IMG/VR virus record: IMGVR_UViG_3300030116_001444
Span: 539 to 55,121 of that record
From: a virus
DNA length: 54,583 nucleotides
Direction: 5' to 3' (one strand)
In this document: in pieces, positions 13,769 through 22,188 of the stretch
Numbering within the stretch: the stretch's first letter is position 1
Layout: the number at the start of each line of letters is the position of its first letter
Program-made: the position numbers and the translations under genes
The notes under the pieces: generated by a model
What the model was told of the DNA's origin: nothing
The model's database searches: none
What the model saw: the letters and a program-made list of their open reading frames with translations, nothing else

Positions 13769-14523
13769 TATGCAGCCCTCCTTATAACTTCTTCTTTATA
13801 AAAGTCATAAAGTTCTTGAGTTTCTGCATCATTTATAATGATGTCTTTCATCGCTTTTTCTTGAGCTTTTCTACCAATCTTAGTTCTAGTTTCCCAAATA
13901 TCTTTGAATTGGTCATTACCTTCAAAATCAACAAACCAAGATCCAAAGTTTCCTTTACCTTTTTCTTGCCTGTTATCGCCAATACCGCAAATCATCCCTG
14001 CATTTTGCAACAAAGCTACAATAGAATGCTGAGAAAGTGTTGGAGTAACAAATGCAATGTCAACTTCTGCACACCATTCATTGACAATAGCTCTTGTACG
14101 AATGTCAGGTGTTTTATTCATATCACTAGATCTTACAACATCCATATAAAGTTTGGGTGTTCCCCATATAGATATTTTCTGTTGAGGTAAAAAAATCAAA
14201 CGATTTACGGATGTTTTGTTTACACCACTTGTTTCAAGGGCAGCCGTTGCCATAGCTCCTTTTACACCAGGAGCAGGAAAACCTAATAGGGTATCTCCAT
14301 CTGCCATCTTATGAATAGATGATCTAAACTCTAATTCTGGATTATGCTTTATATCTTTCTTCTGTGCAGCTGTCTTACGACCAGCACCAATAAGCAAATC
14401 TCTCTTAGCTTTTTCAGCCATACGATTAAAAATAATAGGCGTATGTCCTATCATCCTTAAAGTAATTCTACCTTGCTTTAGTGCATCAATAGTGACACTT
14501 GTATTTGTAGTTTTCTTAATCAT
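13768..14523 (-). CDS. RAMP-like (Cas7/Csm3-resembling) phage protein, tentative
   Basis: 251 residues. Two motifs recall the RAMP superfamily RNA-binding proteins of type III CRISPR systems. They are FPAPGVKGAM at 82-91 (compare 'IPGSSLKGALR') and a glycine-rich loop GIGDNRQEKGKGNFG at 180-194 (compare 'GLGxRxxRGFG'), in the order and spacing seen in Csm3-type proteins. No other CRISPR gene or array is present. Neighbours are DUF669-like and Sak4-like recombination genes, so a nucleic-acid annealing or binding role is plausible. The resemblance is by eye only; without a profile search it may be coincidence. Confidence 0.6.
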   Translation of the reverse strand: MIKKTTNTSVTIDALKQGRITLRMIGHTPIIFNRMAEKAKRDLLIGAGRKTAAQKKDIKHNPELEFRSSIHKMADGDTLLGFPAPGVKGAMATAALETSGVNKTSVNRLIFLPQQKISIWGTPKLYMDVVRSSDMNKTPDIRTRAIVNEWCAEVDIAFVTPTLSQHSIVALLQNAGMICGIGDNRQEKGKGNFGSWFVDFEGNDQFKDIWETRTKIGRKAQEKAMKDIIINDAETQELYDFYKEEVIRRAA

Positions 14524-14624
14524 TTTACTCTCCTTTAATGATTATAATTGATGGTGAGGGGGTTATACGCCCCACGCCCCCTCATCGTGGTTCTAGCAGG
14601 CACAAAGATAGCCTTGGCGCTAGA
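14524..14624 (-). other. Intercistronic gap with a strong hairpin
   Basis: GGTGAGGGGG (14553-14562) can pair with CCCCCTCATC (14577-14586, one G-U) around a 14-base loop. There is no T-run after it on the minus strand, so processing or attenuation is more likely than termination. A ribosome site (AAAGGAGAG) for the RAMP-like gene follows. Confidence 0.55.
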
Positions 14625-15248
14625 TTACTTATTAGCCCAACTAGGTGCATAGCTAGTATTCGTACCTTGTTGTGGTGCTTGTTGTGGTTGTTGCACCGAT
14701 GGCTGTTGCGTTGGTGGAGCCATTGCAGGCTGACCACCAGAGATATAATCTTTGTGATCCTTAGTCAATGGAGCAGATAAAACATTCTTATCCTCATAAC
14801 CATTTGTACCTTTTTGTATTCTAATACGAACACAAAGCTCCATACCATTTAGATCACCAATACCCGTGATACTGTTACGTACATTAACAGCTTGCTCACT
14901 CATATCACTTATCGATAAACCTTTTGCACTATCAACTATAGCACGAATAGTTCTCATGCCAATCTCTTGTGCCTCTGGTACGTTTCTCTCTGTCATTTTA
15001 TCTCCATCAACAAAGATACGATCCCAAAACTTACGTTTATCATACTGACCACCTATGATAGTAAACTCAACATCAGCCCATTTAGCCTTTGTGTCTTTGC
15101 TAAATGTAAACCAATTACCTCTACCATACATAGCTAACTCATGATTACCACCTTGTAGTTTAAGTATGACTCTGCATACTGTACCATTAGGAATAAGTTG
15201 AAAGTCGCCACGTTTATCGTCTGGCTGAACGTCATTTAAATTAAACAT
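14625..15248 (-). CDS. DUF669-like, putative single-strand DNA-binding protein
   Basis: 207 residues. An N-terminal beta-rich domain ('FNLNDVQPDDKRGDFQLIPN' onward, then 'VEFTIIGGQYDKRKFWDRIF') resembles DUF669-type proteins, usually found in phage recombination operons. From about residue 170 the tail is disordered and rich in Pro and Gln, ending PSWANK. An ordered domain plus flexible tail is also the layout of phage SSB proteins. It overlaps the ATPase gene by 8 bp, in keeping with a shared complex. Confidence 0.6.
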   Translation of the reverse strand: MFNLNDVQPDDKRGDFQLIPNGTVCRVILKLQGGNHELAMYGRGNWFTFSKDTKAKWADVEFTIIGGQYDKRKFWDRIFVDGDKMTERNVPEAQEIGMRTIRAIVDSAKGLSISDMSEQAVNVRNSITGIGDLNGMELCVRIRIQKGTNGYEDKNVLSAPLTKDHKDYISGGQPAMAPPTQQPSVQQPQQAPQQGTNTSYAPSWANK

Positions 15249-16119
15249 TAGTTGTTACCTCTTCTTTCTTATTTGCAATTTTAGGATCAATAAAATCCAA
15301 CTCCTTATCATGATTTGAATGATCACTGCTTAGTTTAGCGAGTAGCTTACCTAAGTGTGGCTCTTCCAAAGTATCTAATCTGCCCGATCTATCTTTGGCA
15401 GGATAGCCCCATTCATTAAGTGTTTGACACACGAATGATCGGTAGGTTCCTGTTTTTTCATCACCTGTCATGATTGCCATAGTTATGACTTCATCAACGA
15501 TTCCAGGCAGTTCTCTTCCTGTCTTAGAACCCTCTATCTGAAGTTCATAGATGGTACGAGAATATTCATCTATTCTCTCATCAAGTATGCCGACAAAGAC
15601 CACATTCTTATCACGAATATGCTGTAAGTGTGTTAGCCAACTCATCATTTCTCTCCCGTGCATACCATAAGCTGCTCTAGTGTCTAGTTTACCAGACCTG
15701 TCAGACTTATTCTCTGGTTGTTGTAAGCAATACTGAAAGCATAGTCTACCTGCTACAGTAATACTATCAACAAAAATAGTGTCGTACTTAGATAAAAACT
15801 GACTTGGATCGCCTAATGTAGCCAATACACTTTCATAATGTGCTTGGCTGTAGGCACTGTCATTACCTAAAGATGGATTAGCGCCACCTAAAAAACAGGC
15901 AAAATCACGACATTCTCCCCAAGTTCTAGGACGAATCACATCGATAGGCCAACCCTCAATGGCTGCATCGCCTGCCTCTAGATCCATAAATAATGTTTTG
16001 TCAGAGTCTAGTGTCCTAGCAAGAGTGGTTTTACCCACCCCACTAGGTCCCATGATGACGATCTTATGTCCTCTTTTCTCTGCCATGCGTTGCTCCGCTG
16101 ATATAATTTGTAGTCCCAT
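15241..16119 (-). CDS. Sak4-like / AAA_24 RecA-type ATPase
   Basis: 292 residues. P-loop IMGPSGVGKTT near 21-31, then 'TLFMDLEAGDAAIEGWPIDV', and Walker B 'YDTIFVDSITVAG' near 115-127. A later 'NVVFVGILDER' and 'GRELPGIVDEVITM' complete the AAA_24 pattern. Related phage proteins (Sak4 group) are RecA-like annealing/recombination ATPases that work with an SSB. The gene lies between the DUF669-like gene and a small partner gene (1-bp overlap). The N-terminal start at 16119 follows a good ribosome site (AGGAGAGAAC). Confidence 0.75.
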   Translation of the reverse strand: MGLQIISAEQRMAEKRGHKIVIMGPSGVGKTTLARTLDSDKTLFMDLEAGDAAIEGWPIDVIRPRTWGECRDFACFLGGANPSLGNDSAYSQAHYESVLATLGDPSQFLSKYDTIFVDSITVAGRLCFQYCLQQPENKSDRSGKLDTRAAYGMHGREMMSWLTHLQHIRDKNVVFVGILDERIDEYSRTIYELQIEGSKTGRELPGIVDEVITMAIMTGDEKTGTYRSFVCQTLNEWGYPAKDRSGRLDTLEEPHLGKLLAKLSSDHSNHDKELDFIDPKIANKKEEVTTNV

Positions 16120-16526
16120 TATGTTCTCTCCTCATCGACTTCAATAATAACACCACTTGTAGATACAGTTCGAGCCGTACTAAACATCTCCAATAGTTCT
16201 GGTGGTGCCTCTTTATATCTTTGCTCACGAATAGAAAGCTTTTTCTCTATGTAATGCTTGGATAAATCAGGACCTAACCTTGTGGATATGTCCTCTAACG
16301 CTGGTGTATCCCACACAACATTCTTCTTAAATACACACTTAATCTTCATATCATCTTCAAAGATGCTAGTGGTACCAAAGTCTTTACCATCTTCATAAAG
16401 CTTTTGTTTAGCCTTAGCCGAATAACGATCATAGATCTTGTCATTCAGTATTTTAAGTAAGGCCTTATCTTTTTCTATACGTGACCTGATTTCTTCACGT
16501 TGTTCAAATAAACTGTCTTTTATCAT
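16119..16526 (-). CDS. Hypothetical recombination-operon protein, 135 residues
   Basis: The N-terminus is a long charged helix (EQREEIRSRIEKDKALLKILND), followed by 'GTTSIFEDDMKIKCVFKKNV', a beta-like stretch, and a helical C-terminal half. It shares one base with the ATPase start and heads this operon, 37 bp downstream of a clear promoter. AAGGAGAAATC precedes its ATG. No family recognised with certainty; proteins of this shape often accompany Sak4-like ATPases (inference). Confidence 0.65.
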   Translation of the reverse strand: MIKDSLFEQREEIRSRIEKDKALLKILNDKIYDRYSAKAKQKLYEDGKDFGTTSIFEDDMKIKCVFKKNVVWDTPALEDISTRLGPDLSKHYIEKKLSIREQRYKEAPPELLEMFSTARTVSTSGVIIEVDEERT

Positions 16527-16562
16527 GATTTCTCCTTGTTTTAATAAAAGCTAGATATGAAC

Positions 16563-16591
16563 AATATGGTATTGTATGGAATAAATGTCAA
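16563..16591 (-). promoter_or_regulatory. Promoter of the 16526-leftward operon, with TATGGTAT-like element
   Basis: Minus strand TTGACA (16591-16586), 17-bp spacer, CATATT (16568-16563). The plus strand here reads TATGGTATTGTATGGAAT (16565-16582), a diverged copy of the element at 6114-6131 and 16962-16979. Confidence 0.65.
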
Positions 16592-16600
16592 CAAGAAAAT

Positions 16601-16990
16601 TTATTTTTTTTTCTTATTTACGTAAATGTCTATATTATAAAGGGCTTTCATGAGTTTCTTTTTTAGTTTGAACTCCTGTGTTTCAAACCCTTTTGTATCC
16701 TCAACGACCTCAACATAGTATTCATCATTCGTTATTGTATGATTTGATTCTTTCTTATAACGAAAGTCTGCGATGTATCTACATATCTTAACATTATTAA
16801 CTATGAGATCATATGGAACTTGAAGTTCTAAATCACGTATAAACATAGCTTTTTCCATAGCTTTTAACTGTCCATATCGTTCAGCTTCCCACTTGGAGTC
16901 AAACTTCTTTCCATCGACAATAGTCTTCTTTGCCCCATACTTAGATCTTGACGAAAAGTATTTGGTATTATATGGTATTTTTAGTGCCAT
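16601..16990 (-). CDS. DUF1064-like PD-(D/E)XK endonuclease
   Basis: 129 residues. 'SKYGAKKTIVDGKKFDSKWE', then 'AERYGQLKAMEKAMFIRDLELQ', a pair 'ICRYIADFRYKK' and 'YYVEVVEDTKG' give the DUF1064 pattern. The E of 'FDSKWEAERY', the D of 'IADF' and E-x-x-D near 'VEVVEDTKG' are the likely nuclease residues. Family proteins are small phage nucleases, sometimes annotated as Holliday-junction-type resolvases. It is divergent from the ribbon-helix-helix gene with only 19 bp between start codons, so their control must be linked. Confidence 0.75.
   Translation of the reverse strand: MALKIPYNTKYFSSRSKYGAKKTIVDGKKFDSKWEAERYGQLKAMEKAMFIRDLELQVPYDLIVNNVKICRYIADFRYKKESNHTITNDEYYVEVVEDTKGFETQEFKLKKKLMKALYNIDIYVNKKKK
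16948..16979 (+). promoter_or_regulatory. Promoter and direct-repeat operator of the ribbon-helix-helix gene
   Basis: TTGACG (16948-16953), 17-bp spacer, TATGGT (16971-16976). TGGTATTATATGGTATT (16963-16979) is identical to 6116-6132. It contains two TATGGTAT-type half-sites (the left one TTTGGTAT here) 10 bp apart, one helical turn. It lies inside the 5' end of the DUF1064 gene. Confidence 0.55.
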
Positions 16991-17009
16991 TTATAAGAAG
17001 GATACAATA

Positions 17010-17204
17010 ATGTCGGATACAAGTAAATATAAAAGTATCGCCCTATCAGTTGATACATATAAAAAATTACAGTTTATCTGCCAAAAGGAACACAGGCATT
17101 TGAATCAACAAATGTCAAAGTTCGTTGATGATTACTATAATGCTAATTATGCAGATGAAAAAAAAGACCTTGCTAATCGTGGCGTTGGATCAATAGCGCA
17201 CTAA
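17010..17204 (+). CDS. Ribbon-helix-helix-like DNA-binding protein, 64 residues
   Basis: The ATG at 17010 has AGAAGGA upstream; a longer in-frame reading to 16893 lies inside the opposite gene and is rejected. 'SKYKSIALSVDTYKKLQFIC' followed by 'KEHRHLNQQMSKFVDDYY' fits the strand-helix-helix pattern of small MetJ/Arc-type repressors. It is one of few plus-strand genes and overlaps the convergent virion gene by 4 bp. The direct-repeat operator just upstream suggests autoregulation and control of two other promoters with the same element (inference). Confidence 0.65.
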   Translation: MSDTSKYKSIALSVDTYKKLQFICQKEHRHLNQQMSKFVDDYYNANYADEKKDLANRGVGSIAH

Positions 17205-20200
17205 TCTAATAAACTTGCGCTACCTAATCCACCCAATAAGGAAGCAGCTACTGCTGGATTTGTAGCTGCTCTTTGTCTTATATTGTTCTGTCTTATTTCT
17301 TGTGCTTGATTTAAAACTCTGTCAATTAAACCTGATGGTTGTGTTACTGATGGTTGTGTTGGTTGATTAAGAATATTTCTATTTTGTGTTGTAGCTACGT
17401 TTACTTGATTTGCTAAATTATTAATAGCAGTATTTTGTTGATTTTGTTGATTTTGCAATGCTTCATTAAAAGTATTTTTAACTAAACTTGTGGTTTGATC
17501 AACAGTTTCACTAACACCAGTGTCTAGTGTCTGTGCAGCTGACTGTCTAACAAATGCACCTATTGCTGTAGCCATTAATTCACCTCTCTTTTGTTTAGGT
17601 AAACCTTTAGTTGCATTATCTAAATCTTTTATTTGTTGTATGGCCCGTTTGTTGGTAAATAAATTACCAATAATCCCTATTCTTGCTATTTTACCTATAG
17701 CCCCCATAAAGTTTGCTGTGATACTATTAGCTACAAGATCACTGTTACCCACATCCTTAGATATAAAACCTAACACTTTTCCAAAATCACGCATACCTTG
17801 TGCTGTTTCAGCATCAAATACAATATTAAGTTTCTTAAAATCTCCATCAAATTTTTGTACAGTTTTTGACATATCAGATAAAGTTTTAGCGTTAACTGTA
17901 GCTCCAAGACCATCGAACATTTGTTGTGTGTAATATTTTCTTACTGAATTTAATCCCTCTACATCATTTTTTTTCAAATAATCTATTATATATTTTAATT
18001 CATTTACAGTTACACCGGGCGCAGCTACCACTTTAGATGCTTCATCAGGTGTTAAATTTTTATTACGAATTTTTCTTAAAACACTATTTTTTTGTGCTTC
18101 ACCTAAATCTTTAGCAAGTCTAATACTGTTTTTTAAGGCACCCTCTATTGATTGATCTAATCCAGCTGCAACTGCTTTTGATATTAATTCTTCATTTATT
18201 TCAGATGTGGCTACTTCATCAAAACCTTTTGCTATATTCTTATATTTAGCATAATTAGCTGCACCAAAAAGTTCATCACCTGTTTCACCTAATTCATCAA
18301 GAGCTTTTACAAATGCAGATGGTTTAAATAATTTTGAATCAACACTATCAAAACCAGAAGTTTTTAATGTTGTTCTTATCCACTCATCTCCCATCTCTTT
18401 TTTAAGTGAATTATATGTATCATCATTTTTAAGGGCTGCTTTAAGATTTAGTAAAGGTTGTGCTTTGTTATTTTTAATCATATTCATTGCAAATCCAGAC
18501 ATATTTTCTGGTCTAACACCATTACGTATGCTTTCCAATATGCCTTTAGAACCCATGCTTGCTGCCACTGATTCAAATTCTTTGATGCCTTCTCTATAAA
18601 AATTTCTAGCAGGACCCAATTGTTTAGCTGCTTTTGATATTTTTTCAAAGCCTTCTTTACCTACTACACTAGTAATATCATCAGTCAGTGAAGTTATTTT
18701 AGAATCACTTAAAATATTATCTACACTTTCTAAAGCATCATCATACAATCTTGTTAGTGTACCTGTACCATTTATTGCTTTTACTACAGCTTCGTCTAGA
18801 TTTCTAGCGTCACCATTTCGGATGTTAAATAGTTTTTTTCTTACTTCATAAAGTTTAGAGAAACTGGCTTTTTTTCCCATATTTTTTGTATTAAAAGAAT
18901 CAACTAAAAACCTAACAGCTGTATCTTGTAAACTGTCTCCTAAATTATTTATGTTATTGTCTGCGAACTTATTTAAAGCAGATTGCCTAAATACACTTAA
19001 AGAATCTGTTGGAAGTATTTTTCTTGTACCAATGCTGCTTTCAATAACAGCATCAATATCTTTAAATGCATTACTTGTTTTTTCATCAAAGGCTTTAAAT
19101 ACGTCTGATACTGCATTGTAAAGATCATCATTAATAGAAGAGTTTGTTCTTAAAGAACCTGCTAAAGATTCAGAAGAATCTTTCATAGCTTTTATGATTG
19201 CATTTTGTGCATCAAGGTTTGCTCTATTCAAAGCTGCTAAATTTTGTTTTGAAAGATTTACAAATATTTCACCTGCATCTTTAGCTCCACTTTGTGAAGT
19301 AAATTCTGCTAATTTAGTTTTGTATTTATCTATTTGTTTGTTCATAGCTACTCTATTAGCTGACAATCTAGGTGAGGAACCTAACACAGATTCGACCAAA
19401 CTTTCTGTTTTAGCTCTAATAGGAGATACACCTAATTGCCTACCACTAGGGGCAAAATCCATATCTACAGCTTTTTTAACTGTTTCTACGGCTTCACTGT
19501 CACCTTCTTTTAAAATACCTGCTTTAGGTCTTAAAGCTCTAAAAGCTAAGAAAGGCGCTCCGAACAATAGTTCGGCACCACCTGCAATGAGAGCTTCTTT
19601 ACCAGCATCTTTAGCTATCTCTCCTGCTGTTTGTTCTGAAACACCAGCAAGTCCTTCTATAGCTTCCTCTGCTAATGAACCGCCACCTCCACCCAAAGCA
19701 GCTCCTGCAGCACCAAATAAAAGTGTTCCTATGCCAGGAGCAACTGCTGTACCAACGGCAGCTCCTTTTAAGGCACCACCAACTGCACCAGTAAGTTCAG
19801 GTAGAATACCTGCTAAATCAGCAAAATCATATCTGCTAAAACCAGACTCATCTATTAGGACGTTTTTATCTGTTTCAACTCCAAATTTTTTAGCTCCTGT
19901 TGGAGTCAAAGCAAGTCTATTTCTTTTATCTCTAGTAAAGTCTATAGAATCCAAACCAAAATTATTTAATATATTTTCTTGTTCTTTATTATTCTCAGCA
20001 GCTGACAATGCAGCTCTAAGTCCTGCATCCTTTATACCTGTAGTAGTGTCGAACAATTGTTCTGGTTCTTGTTTTTGTTCTGTTAAACCACTCTGTTGAT
20101 CTAATAAATCTTGAAAACTACTAGAAGTTCTTTTCTGAGGTTGAGAAAAAAGTTCTTGTCTTATAATATTAAGTTCTTCTTCAGTTGGTTTATCACCAGC

Positions 20201-20251
20201 AATCTCCACTTCAACTAGACCCTTTGGTGTTTCTACTTCAATAATAGCCAT
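17201..20251 (-). CDS. Large virion/ejection-type protein, 1016 residues
   Basis: The N-terminus (MAIIEVETPKGLVEVEIAGD) resembles the short beta start of several marine podovirus virion proteins. Residues about 140-200 form a Gly/Ala-rich hydrophobic zone (GAVGGALKGAAVGTAVAPGI and GAAGAALGGGGG), typical of membrane-inserting ejection proteins. The rest is long helical sequence with a Gln/Asn-rich end. A GAACAATTGTTC copy (20051) and a one-mismatch copy (19562) lie in frame. It is the last gene of the minus-strand virion series. Internal or ejected protein is inference. Confidence 0.65.
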   Translation of the reverse strand: MAIIEVETPKGLVEVEIAGDKPTEEELNIIRQELFSQPQKRTSSSFQDLLDQQSGLTEQKQEPEQLFDTTTGIKDAGLRAALSAAENNKEQENILNNFGLDSIDFTRDKRNRLALTPTGAKKFGVETDKNVLIDESGFSRYDFADLAGILPELTGAVGGALKGAAVGTAVAPGIGTLLFGAAGAALGGGGGSLAEEAIEGLAGVSEQTAGEIAKDAGKEALIAGGAELLFGAPFLAFRALRPKAGILKEGDSEAVETVKKAVDMDFAPSGRQLGVSPIRAKTESLVESVLGSSPRLSANRVAMNKQIDKYKTKLAEFTSQSGAKDAGEIFVNLSKQNLAALNRANLDAQNAIIKAMKDSSESLAGSLRTNSSINDDLYNAVSDVFKAFDEKTSNAFKDIDAVIESSIGTRKILPTDSLSVFRQSALNKFADNNINNLGDSLQDTAVRFLVDSFNTKNMGKKASFSKLYEVRKKLFNIRNGDARNLDEAVVKAINGTGTLTRLYDDALESVDNILSDSKITSLTDDITSVVGKEGFEKISKAAKQLGPARNFYREGIKEFESVAASMGSKGILESIRNGVRPENMSGFAMNMIKNNKAQPLLNLKAALKNDDTYNSLKKEMGDEWIRTTLKTSGFDSVDSKLFKPSAFVKALDELGETGDELFGAANYAKYKNIAKGFDEVATSEINEELISKAVAAGLDQSIEGALKNSIRLAKDLGEAQKNSVLRKIRNKNLTPDEASKVVAAPGVTVNELKYIIDYLKKNDVEGLNSVRKYYTQQMFDGLGATVNAKTLSDMSKTVQKFDGDFKKLNIVFDAETAQGMRDFGKVLGFISKDVGNSDLVANSITANFMGAIGKIARIGIIGNLFTNKRAIQQIKDLDNATKGLPKQKRGELMATAIGAFVRQSAAQTLDTGVSETVDQTTSLVKNTFNEALQNQQNQQNTAINNLANQVNVATTQNRNILNQPTQPSVTQPSGLIDRVLNQAQEIRQNNIRQRAATNPAVAASLLGGLGSASLLD
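19562..19573. repeat. Dispersed palindrome, one mismatch (GAACAATAGTTC)
   Basis: Flanks CC and GG are also complementary, giving CCGAACAATAGTTCGG. It lies inside a coding region. Confidence 0.6.
20051..20062. repeat. Dispersed palindrome GAACAATTGTTC, exact copy
   Basis: Inside the coding region of the 1016-residue virion protein, where it encodes EQLFD. Confidence 0.8.
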
Positions 20252-20253
20252 TT

Positions 20254-22179
20254 TTAATTACCTATCAAACTTAACCTTAATCTTCCATTTGGCATCGTTG
20301 TGTATGTAAAATTCGGACTTGTAGATGTAGCAGAAACACCGAAAGCAGCAGAATCAGGATCAATAAATTCAGCTGCACCTGTAACACCATAACTATACAA
20401 AGCTTGCGCTCCTTGCTGTAAATTTCTTCTTTTAGCTCCAACTATTCTTCCGTAAAGATTTGAAATTTTTTGAACCAACAACTCTTTATCAGCACTTGCA
20501 AAGTCAATAGAACCCACTATTAGTTTTACCATTTCTCTGTCTTTATCTGATAAAGTTTTGCCTGCTTCTTGTAGAATATTAGAAGCCTCTTCTGCTTGCA
20601 ATTTAGTTAACATATAATCTAGTTGTTTTATTGGTGCAGTTTCACCTCCAGTATCTTTAATACCAAAACCTCTTAAAATTTGTATTCCAACTTGTGCTAT
20701 TTGATCTTGAAAACGTATATCAGTTCTATTTAATTGTTCGGCTATATCTTTAAATTGTTTTTCGCTTCTATCTGCTGATGATTTAAGTTCTTGTAATTTG
20801 TTTAGTGCATTTTTTTCAGAACCAGCAAATTTTGGTGAAGCAGTCTGACCTTCAGGAACTGTATTTTGATCTACGTATTGAATAGGAATATTAAAATAAT
20901 CACCCTCGGCACCTGCAAACATAGGTACGTTAGTTACTTTTTCTAAATACTTAATTCCACCTTTTTGTTGAGCTTCAATACTTTCTTTTACAATATCACC
21001 CCACATTTCTCCAGGTAACACGCTAAAGTTTTGATTAAATTCAGGGTTAGCCTCTAACTGTGCTATTTGTGCATTTGAAAGCTTCATGTATCTTCCATTT
21101 TCTGCGTTGCCTAAATATTCTCCTGCAGATAAACCCGCTTTACCACCAGTAGGCACAATAAAGTATCCTTTAGTTTCATTAAGTTTTTTCTGAGCTGCAG
21201 CTGCCGTAGCTGCATCTTTTGCTTTTGCTTGAATTGCATATTTACCAGCAGCCAATTTGTTAGCTGCATATTGTTTTTGAGCCTCCTCTAATTTAGGCAT
21301 CGCTTTTTCTGTGGCTTCACCTACGGATGTTAATATCTTACTGATATCAAAGCCTTTACCAGCTCTATTCTGCATCAAGCCTAAACCTAAAGCCATAAGA
21401 AAATTACTTTTATCTGGACCACCTTCTATATTTATACCCGTTGCCTTAGCAAATTCTTTTTTATAATCCTCTAAACTTCTTCCACCACCTGCGCCAGCGC
21501 CTTTTGTTGCTTTACCTTTACCAGCTTTGTTCATGAAGTCTTCCATAGCACTTTTGAATGCATCTTCATTAATTTGATCTATATTTTCAGGAGTTGTTGG
21601 GGTTCCTTGCAGACGACCTTCTTCTTCTTTTCTAAAAGCTTCTTTCTCTCTTCCGAACAATTGTTCATCAGCTTTTACTTCCTCCTGTAAGTCAGCTACA
21701 GATTCTTCTTTTTCTTCAGGTATTGTCTGTGGCCTACCTTCTGGTGGCACTTTTGGAGATGTAGCAGATAAATTACCGAGTCTACTTAATCTTTCTCCTA
21801 AGTCTGATACTGGATCAGGTGGTTCAAATAACATCATTTTATCAGGATCAACTAATTTACCTTCATTAAAAATTCTTTCTAATGTATTTAATCTTTTTTC
21901 TCTATCTAACCTTTCTGCTGTTTCAAATATGTTATCACCACGTAAAAACTCTCCTCCTAAATTATAAAGATTTTGAGCGTTAGCCCTTAATTTTCTTGCA
22001 AGTTCATCCTGACCTATATTTTCTGACAAAATACCTAATATGTCAGTACCTCCACCTAATATATTTGCACCTAATGAAGCAGGATATTTAGGTAAAGTAT
22101 CTGCTAAAAATGGTAGAACCTTACCTAAGCCACCATATACATCTCCAAAACTTCCGTATATATTATCTTTTTCAGCCAT
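20254..22179 (-). CDS. Virion-region protein, 641 residues
   Basis: Starts MAEKDNIYGSFGDVYGGLGK with a helical N-terminus and a Pro/Glu-rich linker (about 130-190, PEGRPQTIPEEKEESVADLQ). A Gly-rich turn follows near 225, then long helices and a beta-like C-terminus ending RLRLSLIGN. It lies 2 bp upstream of the 1016-residue gene and 9 bp downstream of the 394-residue gene, so all are co-transcribed. An exact palindrome copy lies at 21655-21666. No family recognised; virion role from context. Confidence 0.6.
   Translation of the reverse strand: MAEKDNIYGSFGDVYGGLGKVLPFLADTLPKYPASLGANILGGGTDILGILSENIGQDELARKLRANAQNLYNLGGEFLRGDNIFETAERLDREKRLNTLERIFNEGKLVDPDKMMLFEPPDPVSDLGERLSRLGNLSATSPKVPPEGRPQTIPEEKEESVADLQEEVKADEQLFGREKEAFRKEEEGRLQGTPTTPENIDQINEDAFKSAMEDFMNKAGKGKATKGAGAGGGRSLEDYKKEFAKATGINIEGGPDKSNFLMALGLGLMQNRAGKGFDISKILTSVGEATEKAMPKLEEAQKQYAANKLAAGKYAIQAKAKDAATAAAAQKKLNETKGYFIVPTGGKAGLSAGEYLGNAENGRYMKLSNAQIAQLEANPEFNQNFSVLPGEMWGDIVKESIEAQQKGGIKYLEKVTNVPMFAGAEGDYFNIPIQYVDQNTVPEGQTASPKFAGSEKNALNKLQELKSSADRSEKQFKDIAEQLNRTDIRFQDQIAQVGIQILRGFGIKDTGGETAPIKQLDYMLTKLQAEEASNILQEAGKTLSDKDREMVKLIVGSIDFASADKELLVQKISNLYGRIVGAKRRNLQQGAQALYSYGVTGAAEFIDPDSAAFGVSATSTSPNFTYTTMPNGRLRLSLIGN
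21655..21666. repeat. Dispersed palindrome GAACAATTGTTC, exact copy
   Basis: Inside the 641-residue gene. It again encodes the dipeptide context EQLF, the same reading frame as the copy at 20051. Confidence 0.8.
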
Positions 22180-22188
22180 ACTTATCTC

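Noticed and set aside
16893-17009. N-terminal extension of the ribbon-helix-helix gene
   Set aside because: It lies antisense in the DUF1064 gene. A good ribosome site precedes the ATG at 17010.
19194-20099. 301-residue plus-strand ORF (and the similar 28321-29202)
   Set aside because: Antisense shadow of a virion gene. The composition (many Ala, Pro, Ser) follows from the complementary codons of an Ala/Gly- or Thr-rich protein, with no ribosome site.
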